Below, one piece after another: positions 53,930-62,352 of a stretch of 64,000 nucleotides of DNA. Position 1 is the first letter of the stretch, and the number at the start of each line of letters is the position of its first letter. Location: NCBI GenBank assembly GCA_034189135.1, contig JAXHVO010000049.1:48010-112009 (forward strand), read 5' to 3'. Below the pieces are notes generated by a model. That model saw only the letters and a list, made by a program, of their open reading frames with translations, had not been told where the DNA came from and did no database searches. The DNA comes from Thermodesulfobacteriota bacterium. Its GTDB lineage: Bacteria; Desulfobacterota; Desulfobacteria; Desulfobacterales; JAUWMJ01. A program made the position numbers and the translations under genes.

Positions 53930-55090
53930 ATGAAACGATATATTGCCTTTATGATAATTCTTGCCCTTTTCCTATCGGTACCGCTTGGGGCAAAGGCGGA
54001 TTTTAAAAGGACAAAAATTGCGGTCCTTGACTTTGATCTCAAAGGCTCCGGATTTGAAACTGAAGACATGGGAGCCATTGTGGCGGAGTGGTTTATTACC
54101 GCTTTTGTCAAGGAAGGGAGATTCGATGTTGTAGAACGCGGACTGCTGAAAAAAATTCTTGACGAGCAGAAACTCGGAATGTCCGGCATTGTTGATGAAG
54201 CAACCGCAACAAAAATAGGCAAGCTTCTTGGGGTTAAAGTAATTATTTCCGGTTCGGTACTAAAGCTGCAAAGAATTCTGGAAATCAATGCCAGAATCAT
54301 TGACGTGGAAACCGCTTCGATTATTGCGGCTGAAAACGTAAAGAGTTCCGCCGCAGTTCGGCTTCAGGACCTGGTCGTACAAATGTCTGCAAAAATAATT
54401 AAAAATTTCCCCCTTGAAGGCTATATTGTCAGCCGAAAGACCGGGAAACCGAAAGCTTCCATCGATCTTGGCAGGATAGCTGGCGTGAGAGAAGGCATGG
54501 AGTTCATCGTTTATAAAGAAGGAAAAATCATACGACATCCAAAAACCAAGGAAGTACTGGATGTCGAGACTGTCGAAACAGGCAAAATAGTCATCACCAA
54601 GGTCAGAAATAAGATTTCAAAGGCTGATATCCTTGAAGAAATAGTCCCCGGCGTTATCTCATTTGGACAGATGGTTAAGAGCGTGGGCCCTTTGACTCCG
54701 ATACATCCTGATGCAACTGTCGACAGAGCTCTGAGAACCGCGCGATCAGACCGCCGATCCAGAAGAAGAGCACCAGCAGCAACTGTTTCTGAAATTCTCT
54801 ACCTGTTAAAATCACCAAACTACAAAGAAAAAATTAAAGGGGCTCAATACACCGTTAAATCATTTCCGACCAATCCTCAACTGTTAAAGGCTGCAGAAAC
54901 AGAGCTTTTAAAAGGATATGGGGTAAGGACAAGAGATAAAAATCATGCTGAGGCAATGGCATGGATGTGTAACGTTCTTGGTCGCTCGAAGCAGGTCCAG
55001 TATAAAGACACACTGCAAATGGTTTATAAAAATGCAGCCAGTAGAAGAGTGAGAAAATATGCCAGAAAAAATTATAAAATTTTAAGGTAA
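53930..55090 (+). CDS. CsgG-family secreted protein with C-terminal extension
   Basis: A 386-residue protein with a signal peptide (cleaved after GAKA). Residues 25-160 form a CsgG/LpoB-like domain: KIAVLDFDLKGSG, WFITAFVKEGRFDVVERGLLKKIL (shorter core FDVVERGLL), GKLLGVKVIISGSVLKL, NARIIDVETASIIAAE. A second part follows with strands around VREGMEFIVYKEG, as in flagellar FlgT-like C-terminal domains, and a basic linker (RSDRRSRRRAP) precedes a helical end. There is no lipobox, unlike true CsgG, and no curli genes nearby. Role: envelope assembly or outer-membrane regulation, unspecified. Confidence 0.75.
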   Translation: MKRYIAFMIILALFLSVPLGAKADFKRTKIAVLDFDLKGSGFETEDMGAIVAEWFITAFVKEGRFDVVERGLLKKILDEQKLGMSGIVDEATATKIGKLLGVKVIISGSVLKLQRILEINARIIDVETASIIAAENVKSSAAVRLQDLVVQMSAKIIKNFPLEGYIVSRKTGKPKASIDLGRIAGVREGMEFIVYKEGKIIRHPKTKEVLDVETVETGKIVITKVRNKISKADILEEIVPGVISFGQMVKSVGPLTPIHPDATVDRALRTARSDRRSRRRAPAATVSEILYLLKSPNYKEKIKGAQYTVKSFPTNPQLLKAAETELLKGYGVRTRDKNHAEAMAWMCNVLGRSKQVQYKDTLQMVYKNAASRRVRKYARKNYKILR

Positions 55091-55127
55091 CCATTTTTTA
55101 GTTAGACTCTAAAACTCTGTCACTCTG

Positions 55128-55162
55128 AGGCCTTTGAAGAATAGTATATTTTCAAAGGCTTC
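55128..55162 (+). terminator. Hairpin after the CsgG-like gene
   Basis: GCCTTTGAA (55130-55138) pairs with TTCAAAGGC (55151-55159), extended to about 12 pairs with one G-T, loop of 12 bases. Only a short mixed T-run follows (TTCTAAAAGTTTTCC), so termination may be partial. It separates the CsgG-like gene from the ketoacyl-synthase cluster. Confidence 0.5.
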
Positions 55163-55240
55163 TAAAAGTTTTCCTCAAGCAAAACGATCCTCAAACACAG
55201 TTCTCCCCAGGCGAACCCATAGACCGTCAGGAAAATATAC

Positions 55241-56383
55241 ATGAAACAGGTTTTAATTACAGATGCAGTGACTATCACTTCGTTGGGGAACGATCTTGAA
55301 CAGCTATGGCAGGGGCTGATGTCCGGTAAAACAGGAATAAAGACTGTTCGACATTTTCCGGTTGAAAATTACACCTCAAAATATGCGGCATGTATAGAAG
55401 ACCTGGTCTTGCTTGGAACCCGGAACAAAAACTCAAGGATACGGGCACTTCTTGACCGACTGCTGGCAAACATGTTTCCGGTTCCGGCAGATTCCTTTCT
55501 TATTACCGCTACAACCAAATCCGGCATAGACAACCTTGAGCAATTATGCCGGGAGAACCGTACCGATACTCAGGATATTTTGCTATCCACCATTCTGGAC
55601 ATCGTTTCTCAAAAACTAAAACTTACCGCAAAAGGCACAAATATCAATGCCGCCTGTGCATCTTCCACCATTGCGATTGCCCATGGTGCTGCCAGGATTG
55701 CATCTGGAAAGGTCAATTCTGTCCTGGTGTGCTGTATCGATATTATTACCGAATTTATTTTTTCAGGATTTTCCTCCTTGAAGGCATTGTCATCATTTCC
55801 ATGCCGGCCTTTTAGCCGTACCAGGTGTGGACTTACCCCAGGAGAGGGCGCAGCAGCCATTCTTTTGATGAGCGAAGATCGCGCAAAGAAAGAAAACCTG
55901 CGTTCTCTCGGACGAGTAGTCGGCTGGGGCGTATCCAACGACGCGACGCACATCACCGCACCTGCCCAGGATGCGTCCGGCTTAACGCGGGCTGTCGGCC
56001 AAGCCTTAAAAAGGGCCAATCTAAAAAAACAGGACATCGGAGCCATCAGTGCCCATGGGACAGGTACGGTTTATAACGACCTAATGGAGCTTAACGCTTT
56101 CAGACAAATCTTTGGAGAACACCAGGTTCCTGTTTATTCCGTAAAAGGCTCTATCGGACATACCATGGGAGCGGCAGGCGGTATCGAAGTTGCTCTTGGT
56201 TTGAAAGCACTTTCCACCGGAGTCGTCCCTCCCACCGTCGGTTTCTCTGATCCGGAAGACGGTACCAAAGGACTTTTAAGTTCCAAGCCCAAAGTAATAT
56301 CGACTGACTTTCTGCTGACTACAAACTCGGGATTCGGAGGAATTAACGCTGCCATCATCTTGGCAAAAGGAGAAAGCAAGTGA
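55241..56383 (+). CDS. Beta-ketoacyl synthase (FabF/KS-alpha-like)
   Basis: A 380-residue condensing enzyme with the thiolase fold. The catalytic set is intact: Cys139 in NAACASST, His272 in SAHGTGT and His307 in KGSIGHTMGAAGG, with Lys302. It joins acyl and malonyl units in fatty-acid or polyketide synthesis. It is somewhat shorter than FabF (about 410) and diverges in the N-terminal third. It overlaps the next gene, a second KS-like protein, by 4 bases, resembling the KS-alpha/KS-beta pairs of type II polyketide systems. No acyl carrier protein or malonyl transferase is in the window. Confidence 0.85.
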   Translation: MKQVLITDAVTITSLGNDLEQLWQGLMSGKTGIKTVRHFPVENYTSKYAACIEDLVLLGTRNKNSRIRALLDRLLANMFPVPADSFLITATTKSGIDNLEQLCRENRTDTQDILLSTILDIVSQKLKLTAKGTNINAACASSTIAIAHGAARIASGKVNSVLVCCIDIITEFIFSGFSSLKALSSFPCRPFSRTRCGLTPGEGAAAILLMSEDRAKKENLRSLGRVVGWGVSNDATHITAPAQDASGLTRAVGQALKRANLKKQDIGAISAHGTGTVYNDLMELNAFRQIFGEHQVPVYSVKGSIGHTMGAAGGIEVALGLKALSTGVVPPTVGFSDPEDGTKGLLSSKPKVISTDFLLTTNSGFGGINAAIILAKGESK

Positions 56384-57099
56384 TTGCTTATATTACCGGT
56401 ATCGGATGGGTAACTGCGGCAGGAATGGGATGCGGAAGAAATTTTGATATTTTTTCCATGCCGGAAAACCCGTTGCCAAAATTCACCAGCACGGATGTTT
56501 TTAAGAAACCTTACAAACGTTTTGGAAGAATGGACAAATACTCGAGACTGGGTCTTTCCGCTGTTGCGTTCGCCTTGCAAGATGCCGGACTGGAAAAATA
56601 CAAGGAAAAGCGAAACATCGGTATAATCGCTTCCACAGTATATGGTTGCCTTCACACAGATATCGATTACTTTAAAACAACTATTCCCCACGGAGGATTA
56701 ATGGCCAGCCCAAACCTTTTTGCTTATACTTTGCCAAACTGTTTCCTTGGGGAGGCTGCCATTTATTTCGGCTTGACAGGAGGGGGATTTGTAGTAAACG
56801 ACTCTTCCCCTGCAAGACTGGCAAGTTTAAAAATTGCCTTAGAAATTATCGAGTTTGGAGAAGGAGATAAAATGGTCAGCGGTGTTTGCGATTTGGGACG
56901 CCCGCCCAATTTTAGCCGGGGCAAAGACCTACCGCCAGGCTCGATCTTCCTTGTTATTGAAAAATCGCCCGAATCAAGCCTTCAGGTATATGGAGAACTT
57001 GGCCTGGGGAAAGATGATTTCATCAATTTTAATAAACAGAAAATAACCGATTTAGTGTCTTTGGTTAATGAATGTATAGTCAACAACAGACGAAAGTAA
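56380..57099 (+). CDS. Cys-less ketoacyl-synthase-like partner (single N-terminal domain)
   Basis: A 239-residue protein matching only the N-terminal half of ketoacyl synthases (Ketoacyl-synt_2-like). SPNLFAYTLPNCFLGEAAIYFG is the typical dimer-interface segment. At the place of the active Cys it reads VVNDSSPARLASL, so the nucleophile is replaced (around Ser142-Ser143) and the C-terminal His residues are absent altogether. It cannot condense by itself. Its 4-base overlap with the intact KS suggests a chain-length-factor or scaffold role, as for KS-beta. It overlaps the glycosyltransferase gene by 28 bases. Confidence 0.75.
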   Translation: MIAYITGIGWVTAAGMGCGRNFDIFSMPENPLPKFTSTDVFKKPYKRFGRMDKYSRLGLSAVAFALQDAGLEKYKEKRNIGIIASTVYGCLHTDIDYFKTTIPHGGLMASPNLFAYTLPNCFLGEAAIYFGLTGGGFVVNDSSPARLASLKIALEIIEFGEGDKMVSGVCDLGRPPNFSRGKDLPPGSIFLVIEKSPESSLQVYGELGLGKDDFINFNKQKITDLVSLVNECIVNNRRK

Positions 57100-58244
57100 T
57101 CTTTGCCATACCTGTTTATAATCATTCTGCTACCCTGCCTGGCTTTATAAATGCTGCCCTGGCAGTACATGGAGATATTATGGTAGTAAATGACGGCAGT
57201 ACAGACAAAAGCATTGATGTCCTGACAGGACTCAATGTGCATCTTATTAACCACGAGAAAAATCTGGGAAAAGGTGCTGCCATTAAATCAGCAGCCCTGA
57301 ATGCGCGCAAGCTGGAAATGACCCATATGGTGACCGCAGATCCAAACGGCCGGTATGATCCTGCCGATTTTCATCTTTTTGCCGAAGCTTTAAACAAAAA
57401 CCCGGACTCTATTATTGTGGGCAGACGGAATTTTCCGAAGCGTGAGTTGACTGTATTATATCGATTCAGCCGTTGTCTGGCCAAATTCTGGTTTCAAGTA
57501 CAAACCGGTAAGAAACTTTCAGATGTTCGCTGTACATTTCGTGCATACCCGCTTGCGGTGCTTGAAAATTTGACCTTGAGAACCAGGCGGAATTCATTTG
57601 AAATCGAAGTGCTGACCAAAGCGGCTTGGGCCGGAGTAAATTTAAGGGAAGTAAGCATTTTTTATAATTTCCATCGGAGTAACAAACAAGCATTTAATTT
57701 TAAGTCTCTCATCAATAACCTGCAAGCCACTCTTTTTAATTTTCACCTTACCATGCGCTCAATCGTTCCCTGGCCCCATCAAAAACTTATTGTTAAAGAT
57801 CGCCCAGGGGAAAAAATCAGTTTATTCCATCCGCTGCAATCCATTAAAACTCTGCTTACTGAAAATACTTCTCCCAGGCAGCTTGCATCTGCCAGTGCAA
57901 TGGGAGTCTTTCTAGGTACACTGCCGCTAATTGGCTGCCATAATATTGCTATACTTTTTGCCGCAAGCTATTTTCGTCTGAACAAGGTGGTACCCCTGGC
58001 CACCAGCGGTTTGTGCGTGCCGCCGTTCGTGCCTGCGTTGTGCATTGAAGCAGGGTATTTCCTGCGGCACGGCGCCTTCTTGACGGAAATTTCCATAAAG
58101 ACTTTAGGCTATCAGGCACTTGAACGGATTTACGAATGGCTGATAGGCTCACTCCTGCTTGCTCCCTTATTTGCGATAGTCGTTGGGGGTATCGTTTTTG
58201 CTATGGCTTTATTTTTAAAAAGAACCCGGAGAAATTCACTGTAA
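57072..58244 (+). CDS. Family 2 glycosyltransferase fused to DUF2062 membrane domain
   Basis: A 390-residue protein. Residues 1-210 are a GT-A glycosyltransferase: IFAIPVYNHSATLPGFI, VVNDGSTDKS, then HMVTADPNGRYDPADF. The usual DxD-type motif (DADGQHxPED) is changed to DPNG here, so metal binding may differ. Residues about 255-385 form a DUF2062 domain with three to four membrane helices (FHPLQSIKTLL, GTLPLIGCHNIAILFAA). Such fusions occur in aryl-polyene and other lipid clusters. It probably glycosylates or modifies a lipid product at the membrane. Translationally coupled to its neighbours (overlap 28 bases; 3-base gap after it). Confidence 0.82.
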   Translation: MYSQQQTKVIFAIPVYNHSATLPGFINAALAVHGDIMVVNDGSTDKSIDVLTGLNVHLINHEKNLGKGAAIKSAALNARKLEMTHMVTADPNGRYDPADFHLFAEALNKNPDSIIVGRRNFPKRELTVLYRFSRCLAKFWFQVQTGKKLSDVRCTFRAYPLAVLENLTLRTRRNSFEIEVLTKAAWAGVNLREVSIFYNFHRSNKQAFNFKSLINNLQATLFNFHLTMRSIVPWPHQKLIVKDRPGEKISLFHPLQSIKTLLTENTSPRQLASASAMGVFLGTLPLIGCHNIAILFAASYFRLNKVVPLATSGLCVPPFVPALCIEAGYFLRHGAFLTEISIKTLGYQALERIYEWLIGSLLLAPLFAIVVGGIVFAMALFLKRTRRNSL

Positions 58245-58247
58245 ATC

Positions 58248-59672
58248 ATGCGAATCGTACTTGTACATCCTGCCGGCTCAAACTGGGTACCCGGCAAAAA
58301 AGATATCACCGCCACGGCAAACCGTATGGCTCCGCTCGGTATTCTTTCCATTGCGGCCTTTCTGGAAAAAAAGGGCCACCAGGTTTTCATCCATGACTGC
58401 TTGGGCCCTAAAGCTCCTTTCGGTACCCAGGCCAATGCAAAGATCATCCTCGACTATAAGCCGGATCTTGCAGGTTTTTCTGCAACAACCTCGGGCTTTC
58501 TTGACGGATACGACCTTGCCACTGAAATTAAAAGGGTGAGCCCGCAAATCACTACCGTTTTCGGCGGAGTGCATATCTCGTCCATGGGAGCCGTTTTACT
58601 GGAAGATTTTAAAAACATCGATTTTCTCTGTCAGGGCGAAGGAGAAGTCACCTTGTCTGAAATTGCAAACGGAAACGATGCCGGCTCCATAAATGGCCTG
58701 ATTTACAGAGATGGAGAACAGATAATAACCAATCCGCCGAGAACGAATATTAAAAATATGGATGAACTGCCTTTTCCAGCCTACGAAAAGCTTGATGGTT
58801 TCCCTGAAGGCTACAATCTGCCTTTATTCAGCTACATCCAAAGTCCGGGCGGAACAATGATTACCAGTCGCGGATGTATCTATCATTGTTCATATTGTGA
58901 TCGTTCCGTTTTTAAGCAGGGTTTCCGCTATAACTCCCCAGAATATGTTTACGAACACATTCAATATCTGCGTACACGCTTTGGGGTACGCCATATTAAC
59001 ATTTATGACGATCTGTTTACCACCAACCGCCGTCGAATAACAAAGCTTTGCGATCTTCTGATTTCAAAACCGCTCGGCATGCATTTTAACTGTGCCGTTC
59101 GGGTCGGATACGCTGATGATGAATTGCTTAACATGTTGAAAGAAGCGGGTTTCCTGCAAGTTTCCCTGGGAATTGAAACGGGAGACACCGATTTAATCAA
59201 GATTCATAAACCCGGTGCTGATCTTGATGAGATCCGTTATACCATAAAGCGGATCCAGGCTGCAGGCCTGAGAGCCAAGGGTCTTTTCATGATGGGGCTT
59301 CCAGGAGATACTGTGGAATCGATTCGCAGAACAAGTGATTTTGCCATATCTTTGGGTCTTGATGATATGAACATGTCCAAATTCACACCATTCTACGGAG
59401 CCCCCGTATGGTCCACCATATTTGACGATGGGGCTTTTGACTATGACTGGCGAAAAATGAACTGTCTCAACTTCGTGTTCGTACCCAAAGGTATCGACTC
59501 AAAGGAAACACTCGACCAGCTGTATAATGAACATGTCAAGCGGTTTTATACCCATCCTGCCTGGAGGAAAAAATTTAGAAAAAGAATCTGGCAGCACCGG
59601 AAAAGTCTGATGCATATGCTCAAACATCTGCCGACTTTCATCGCTGCCAAGCGTACCTTTGAGCCAAAGTAA
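58248..59672 (+). CDS. B12-binding-domain radical SAM protein (BchE/HpnJ-like class)
   Basis: A 474-residue protein: N-terminal cobalamin-binding-like domain (about 1-140: MAPLGILSIAAFLEKKGHQV, VFGGVHISSM, GEGEVTLSEI) and a radical SAM domain with the 4Fe-4S motif CIYHCSYC (about 205-212) and the SAM-binding part HINIYDDLF, SLGIETGDTDLI. The His that binds cobalamin in the DxHxxG motif is not visible, as in several BchE-like members. Substrates of this class are lipids, tetrapyrroles or methyl acceptors. It closes the KS-KS-GT cluster with a 3-base gap, so it probably modifies the same product. Confidence 0.85.
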   Translation: MRIVLVHPAGSNWVPGKKDITATANRMAPLGILSIAAFLEKKGHQVFIHDCLGPKAPFGTQANAKIILDYKPDLAGFSATTSGFLDGYDLATEIKRVSPQITTVFGGVHISSMGAVLLEDFKNIDFLCQGEGEVTLSEIANGNDAGSINGLIYRDGEQIITNPPRTNIKNMDELPFPAYEKLDGFPEGYNLPLFSYIQSPGGTMITSRGCIYHCSYCDRSVFKQGFRYNSPEYVYEHIQYLRTRFGVRHINIYDDLFTTNRRRITKLCDLLISKPLGMHFNCAVRVGYADDELLNMLKEAGFLQVSLGIETGDTDLIKIHKPGADLDEIRYTIKRIQAAGLRAKGLFMMGLPGDTVESIRRTSDFAISLGLDDMNMSKFTPFYGAPVWSTIFDDGAFDYDWRKMNCLNFVFVPKGIDSKETLDQLYNEHVKRFYTHPAWRKKFRKRIWQHRKSLMHMLKHLPTFIAAKRTFEPK

Positions 59673-59717
59673 AAGACAGGCGCAAAGGCAGAAGGTAGAA
59701 GGTAGAAGTAAACGAAT

Positions 59718-59775
59718 ATTCAACATCGAACGTTGAACATCGAATGATTAAATCGCTTCGCTCCACCAGTTTGTA
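59718..59775. repeat. Second copy of the GAGCGAAGCGATT repeat (inverted)
   Basis: On the plus strand GAACATCGAATGATTAAATCGCTTCGCTC; written as its reverse complement it matches 22146-22203 (GAGCGAAGCGATTT, ATCATTC, GATGTTC). Just upstream is a short direct repeat, AGAAGGTAGAAGGTAGAAG. It occupies the convergent gap between the radical SAM gene and the MBL-fold gene. Confidence 0.6.
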
Positions 59776-59820
59776 AATTGGTAAAATACCCACTGTCTCA
59801 TGTGTGGATAAATGTAAGCG

Positions 59821-60975
59821 TTATACCGAGCTCATCACATATGGTTTAGCAAAATCATCGTAAAACAGGGTTTGCCCATGTTTTAAGTCAATCACGCGAT
59901 CTGATATCCCCTCTTTTTCCAGTTCCCGTTTAAGATCAATCGGTGGAAAGTGAACCGGCTCATCCCCCAGCCGAAAGGTTCCCCAGTGAACAATAAAAAA
60001 GTGCCTGGCATGAAGTTGCTGAAATGCCCGAACTGTCTCATGGGGATTCATGTGGCTGCCGGCCATGAACCAGCGGGGTTCATAGGCACCTAGATTGAAA
60101 ATTACCAGATCAATGGAATATTCCTCTCCGATTTCATTAAAACCCTCAAAATAGCTGGTATCACCTGCAATGTAGATAGTAAGCCCACCGGCGGTTTTAA
60201 CTAAATAAGAACCCCACAAGGATCGGTTTGGCCCGATAAAAGGATTCCTCATGGTCCAGTGGTTGCAGGGAAGCAGGGTGATTTCCAGCTTGCCCTCGCT
60301 AAAAATGTCAAACCAGTCCATTTGAGTACGCCGATTCATTTTCAGATCATCAAAGATTTCATTATAACCCAGAGGTGTAATTACCTGGGTATCATCGTTT
60401 AAGGAATCAAGGAAAGGCTTATCCAGGTGATCGTAATGCCCATGTGTAATCAGAACATAATCTGGAGATGGCATCTCTTTTATGTCGGAAACCAGAGGCG
60501 AGAAGTCCTGGAAGAATCCTGGAATCCCTGAAAAAAGAGGGTCTATAAGGATATATTTATCCGCATCTTTTATCATCACACAGGAATGTTTAACAAATGT
60601 GATTGAAAAATCCTTTTTTTCTTTTACTGACTTCCAGTCAATGGAAACAGGAATCCGGCGCTCCTCATTATAAAAGGCTTTGAAGCTGTTCTTGGAAAAT
60701 AACTTCCACTGTAAGATTCGCCACGGACTGCCGAAATTTTCCCGGTTAAAAGGATTTACAAACCGGTTATTCCCGTGATGGATTTTTTGGAGCGCGATCT
60801 CCTTAAGACTCAGGCCGGGAGGAACGACAGCCGCGTGTCCCTTACCCCCGGCAAAGGCGGCTTTAAAAATTGCATCAAAGGGAAGGAGACAAAATATAAA
60901 TACCCTTTTCCCCCATGCGAAAAACTTAGCTATGAAAATGCGTCGCGTCATGGTGTTGTTTATGAATTTGTACAT
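59821..60975 (-). CDS. MBL-fold metal-dependent hydrolase (NAPE-PLD/UlaG-like)
   Basis: A 384-residue protein with an N-terminal hydrophobic segment (about 10-40) and a metallo-beta-lactamase fold of the COG2220 type. The metal motif is LITHGHYDHLD, and further ligands are in LPCNHWTMRN, IAGDTSYFEGF and FIVHWGTF. The segment ITFVKHSCVMIKDADKYILIDPLF is typical of NAPE-PLD-like phospholipase D enzymes, so phospholipid cleavage is possible but not proven. It is upstream of nothing on the same strand except, possibly, the methyltransferase gene which starts 557 bases further up. Confidence 0.82.
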   Translation of the reverse strand: MYKFINNTMTRRIFIAKFFAWGKRVFIFCLLPFDAIFKAAFAGGKGHAAVVPPGLSLKEIALQKIHHGNNRFVNPFNRENFGSPWRILQWKLFSKNSFKAFYNEERRIPVSIDWKSVKEKKDFSITFVKHSCVMIKDADKYILIDPLFSGIPGFFQDFSPLVSDIKEMPSPDYVLITHGHYDHLDKPFLDSLNDDTQVITPLGYNEIFDDLKMNRRTQMDWFDIFSEGKLEITLLPCNHWTMRNPFIGPNRSLWGSYLVKTAGGLTIYIAGDTSYFEGFNEIGEEYSIDLVIFNLGAYEPRWFMAGSHMNPHETVRAFQQLHARHFFIVHWGTFRLGDEPVHFPPIDLKRELEKEGISDRVIDLKHGQTLFYDDFAKPYVMSSV

Positions 60976-61001
60976 TTTAAGGGATTGTTTTAGTAAAACT
61001 A

Positions 61002-61532
61002 CTATCTTTTAAAAAAACTATAAGTCTTTTTCCCTTTTTTAGAAAGTAAAAATAGCTCACCGCCTGTTATTTTTGTCATGATATCATTTTCGTTCATATG
61101 ATGATCGCTAAAAGACAAGATGCCCTCAGGCTTTAAAATTCGGTGCAATTCCGTCATTACGGCATCCGGATGATTCAGCATATGAAATATATCGTATAAC
61201 AAAATCACCTCCATGCTGTGATCAGGCAATCCTGTTTTACCACCGGAGCAGATGGTTTCCACATTTGCCAGTTGCCTTTTCAAAACGATTTTTTGAACTC
61301 TGTTAACTGCACGCCGATTAATGTCCAACGCATAGACCCTACCCGATTGACAAACCATTTTTGAAACAGGAACCACATATCCCCCCGGACCACAGCCGTA
61401 ATCGAGCACATAGTCCCCAGTTTTTATGCCTGTTTCCACCAGTATGGTTTCCCTTGGAATAAAAAAATCCCGTAACATGAAGGCAAAACACATACCTTGA
61501 AACATTAAATGACCCATCGGTTTATCCATCAT
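61002..61532 (-). CDS. Class I SAM-dependent methyltransferase
   Basis: About 176 residues. The SAM-binding motif I is VLDYGCGPGGYVVP, followed by an acidic strand end (VYALDINRRAV), ILLYDIFHML and LKPEGILSFSDHH, the Methyltransf_11/25 pattern. The acceptor is unknown. AAGGAG precedes two adjacent ATG codons; 61532 is taken, 61529 is equally good. Its stop lies 26 bases before the MBL-fold gene on the same strand, so the pair probably forms one operon, perhaps for membrane-lipid modification. Confidence 0.85.
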   Translation of the reverse strand: MMDKPMGHLMFQGMCFAFMLRDFFIPRETILVETGIKTGDYVLDYGCGPGGYVVPVSKMVCQSGRVYALDINRRAVNRVQKIVLKRQLANVETICSGGKTGLPDHSMEVILLYDIFHMLNHPDAVMTELHRILKPEGILSFSDHHMNENDIMTKITGGELFLLSKKGKKTYSFFKR

Positions 61533-61718
61533 TTTTCTCCTTAGGGTTCTCACAGGTAGGTATAGAGAATGGAGACAGAGAATGGTCAATTAAAAAAGAA
61601 AACCCCATGCCTTTGATCGAAAGGCTCTACCGGTTTTTAAACAACCCTCCAATCGTATTCAACAAAAATATTTTTCTATTTTTTAAAAACCCGATGCCCT
61701 TGAACCCAAACCTTCCGA

Positions 61719-62216
61719 TCAGGACAGGCATGCCTTCATTTTTTTTCTTATTATTTCAATCACCTTTCTCTTTTGATCTTCATCAAGAATATGATAGAAT
61801 TTCAGGAAAAGATCCAGGTTGTCCGCCATAAAAACCGGCATCTTGTTAAGCTGCTTTTTTGCGGCTTCGGCTATGGCATTCATATCCGGTTTTTCTTTGT
61901 TGATTTGATTGTGCAGTTGTATGAAATTTTCCTTTCGCTTTTTCATGGCCCAGGTCATCTTTTCCTTTACCTCCAGCCTGATTTTCTCATATTCTATCTT
62001 TTGAGTCTCTGTAAGATTCAAATCCTCAACCTTTTTATCCAACCGTGACAGGACATGCTGGGAAAAATTTTTGCCAAAAAACTTTGGGTGCGGCCCTTTT
62101 CCGCAAAACATGGGATGATACCCACAGTTTTTGAATCCGTGAATTCCACATGCGGACACAATACCCACAAACAAAATGACGGCTGTAATGATAAAATGCT
62201 TTTTCTTAAATTTCAT
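61719..62216 (-). CDS. Spy/CpxP-family periplasmic protein (LTxxQ)
   Basis: About 165 residues with a signal peptide ending in VSAC (possible lipoprotein), a Cys/His-rich stretch (CGYHPMFCGKGPH) and a helical domain with the LTxxQ-like motif LNLTETQKIEYEKI and a second copy near LDEDQKRKVIEI. Spy/CpxP proteins bind unfolded envelope proteins or metals and restrain the CpxA sensor. AGGAGGAG precedes the ATG at 62216. It is divergent from the adjacent CpxR-like regulator, the usual arrangement, with CpxR-box-like sites between them. Confidence 0.82.
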   Translation of the reverse strand: MKFKKKHFIITAVILFVGIVSACGIHGFKNCGYHPMFCGKGPHPKFFGKNFSQHVLSRLDKKVEDLNLTETQKIEYEKIRLEVKEKMTWAMKKRKENFIQLHNQINKEKPDMNAIAEAAKKQLNKMPVFMADNLDLFLKFYHILDEDQKRKVIEIIRKKMKACLS

Positions 62217-62312
62217 TTGTCTCCTCCTTTTGGTGTGAGTCATTTTCTATTTCATTTTAAACTTAGAATAGTATAAACTTGTAAAGAATGTTTGTTCCGG
62301 TGATGAAAAAAT

Positions 62313-62338
62313 GTTAAATAAAGGTAAAAAAATGTAAA
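62313..62338 (+). promoter_or_regulatory. CpxR-box-like direct repeats
   Basis: Within the 136-base divergent gap lie GTTAA (62313), GTAAA (62324-62328) and GTAAA (62334-62338) at 11- and 10-base spacing. The last two give GTAAA-N5-GTAAA, exactly the E. coli CpxR consensus. A further GTAAA is at 62281. Binding by the adjacent OmpR-family regulator would allow autoregulation and control of the Spy/CpxP-like gene. Confidence 0.6.
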
Positions 62339-62352
62339 AACGGGTGACAGTT

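Noticed and set aside
53930..55090. Curli secretion locus
   Set aside because: Only a CsgG-like domain is present, without a lipobox and without csgA, B, E or F nearby.
59701..59720. Short tandem AGAAGGT repeats as a phase-variable tract
   Set aside because: Only about two and a half units, outside any gene and not at a promoter.
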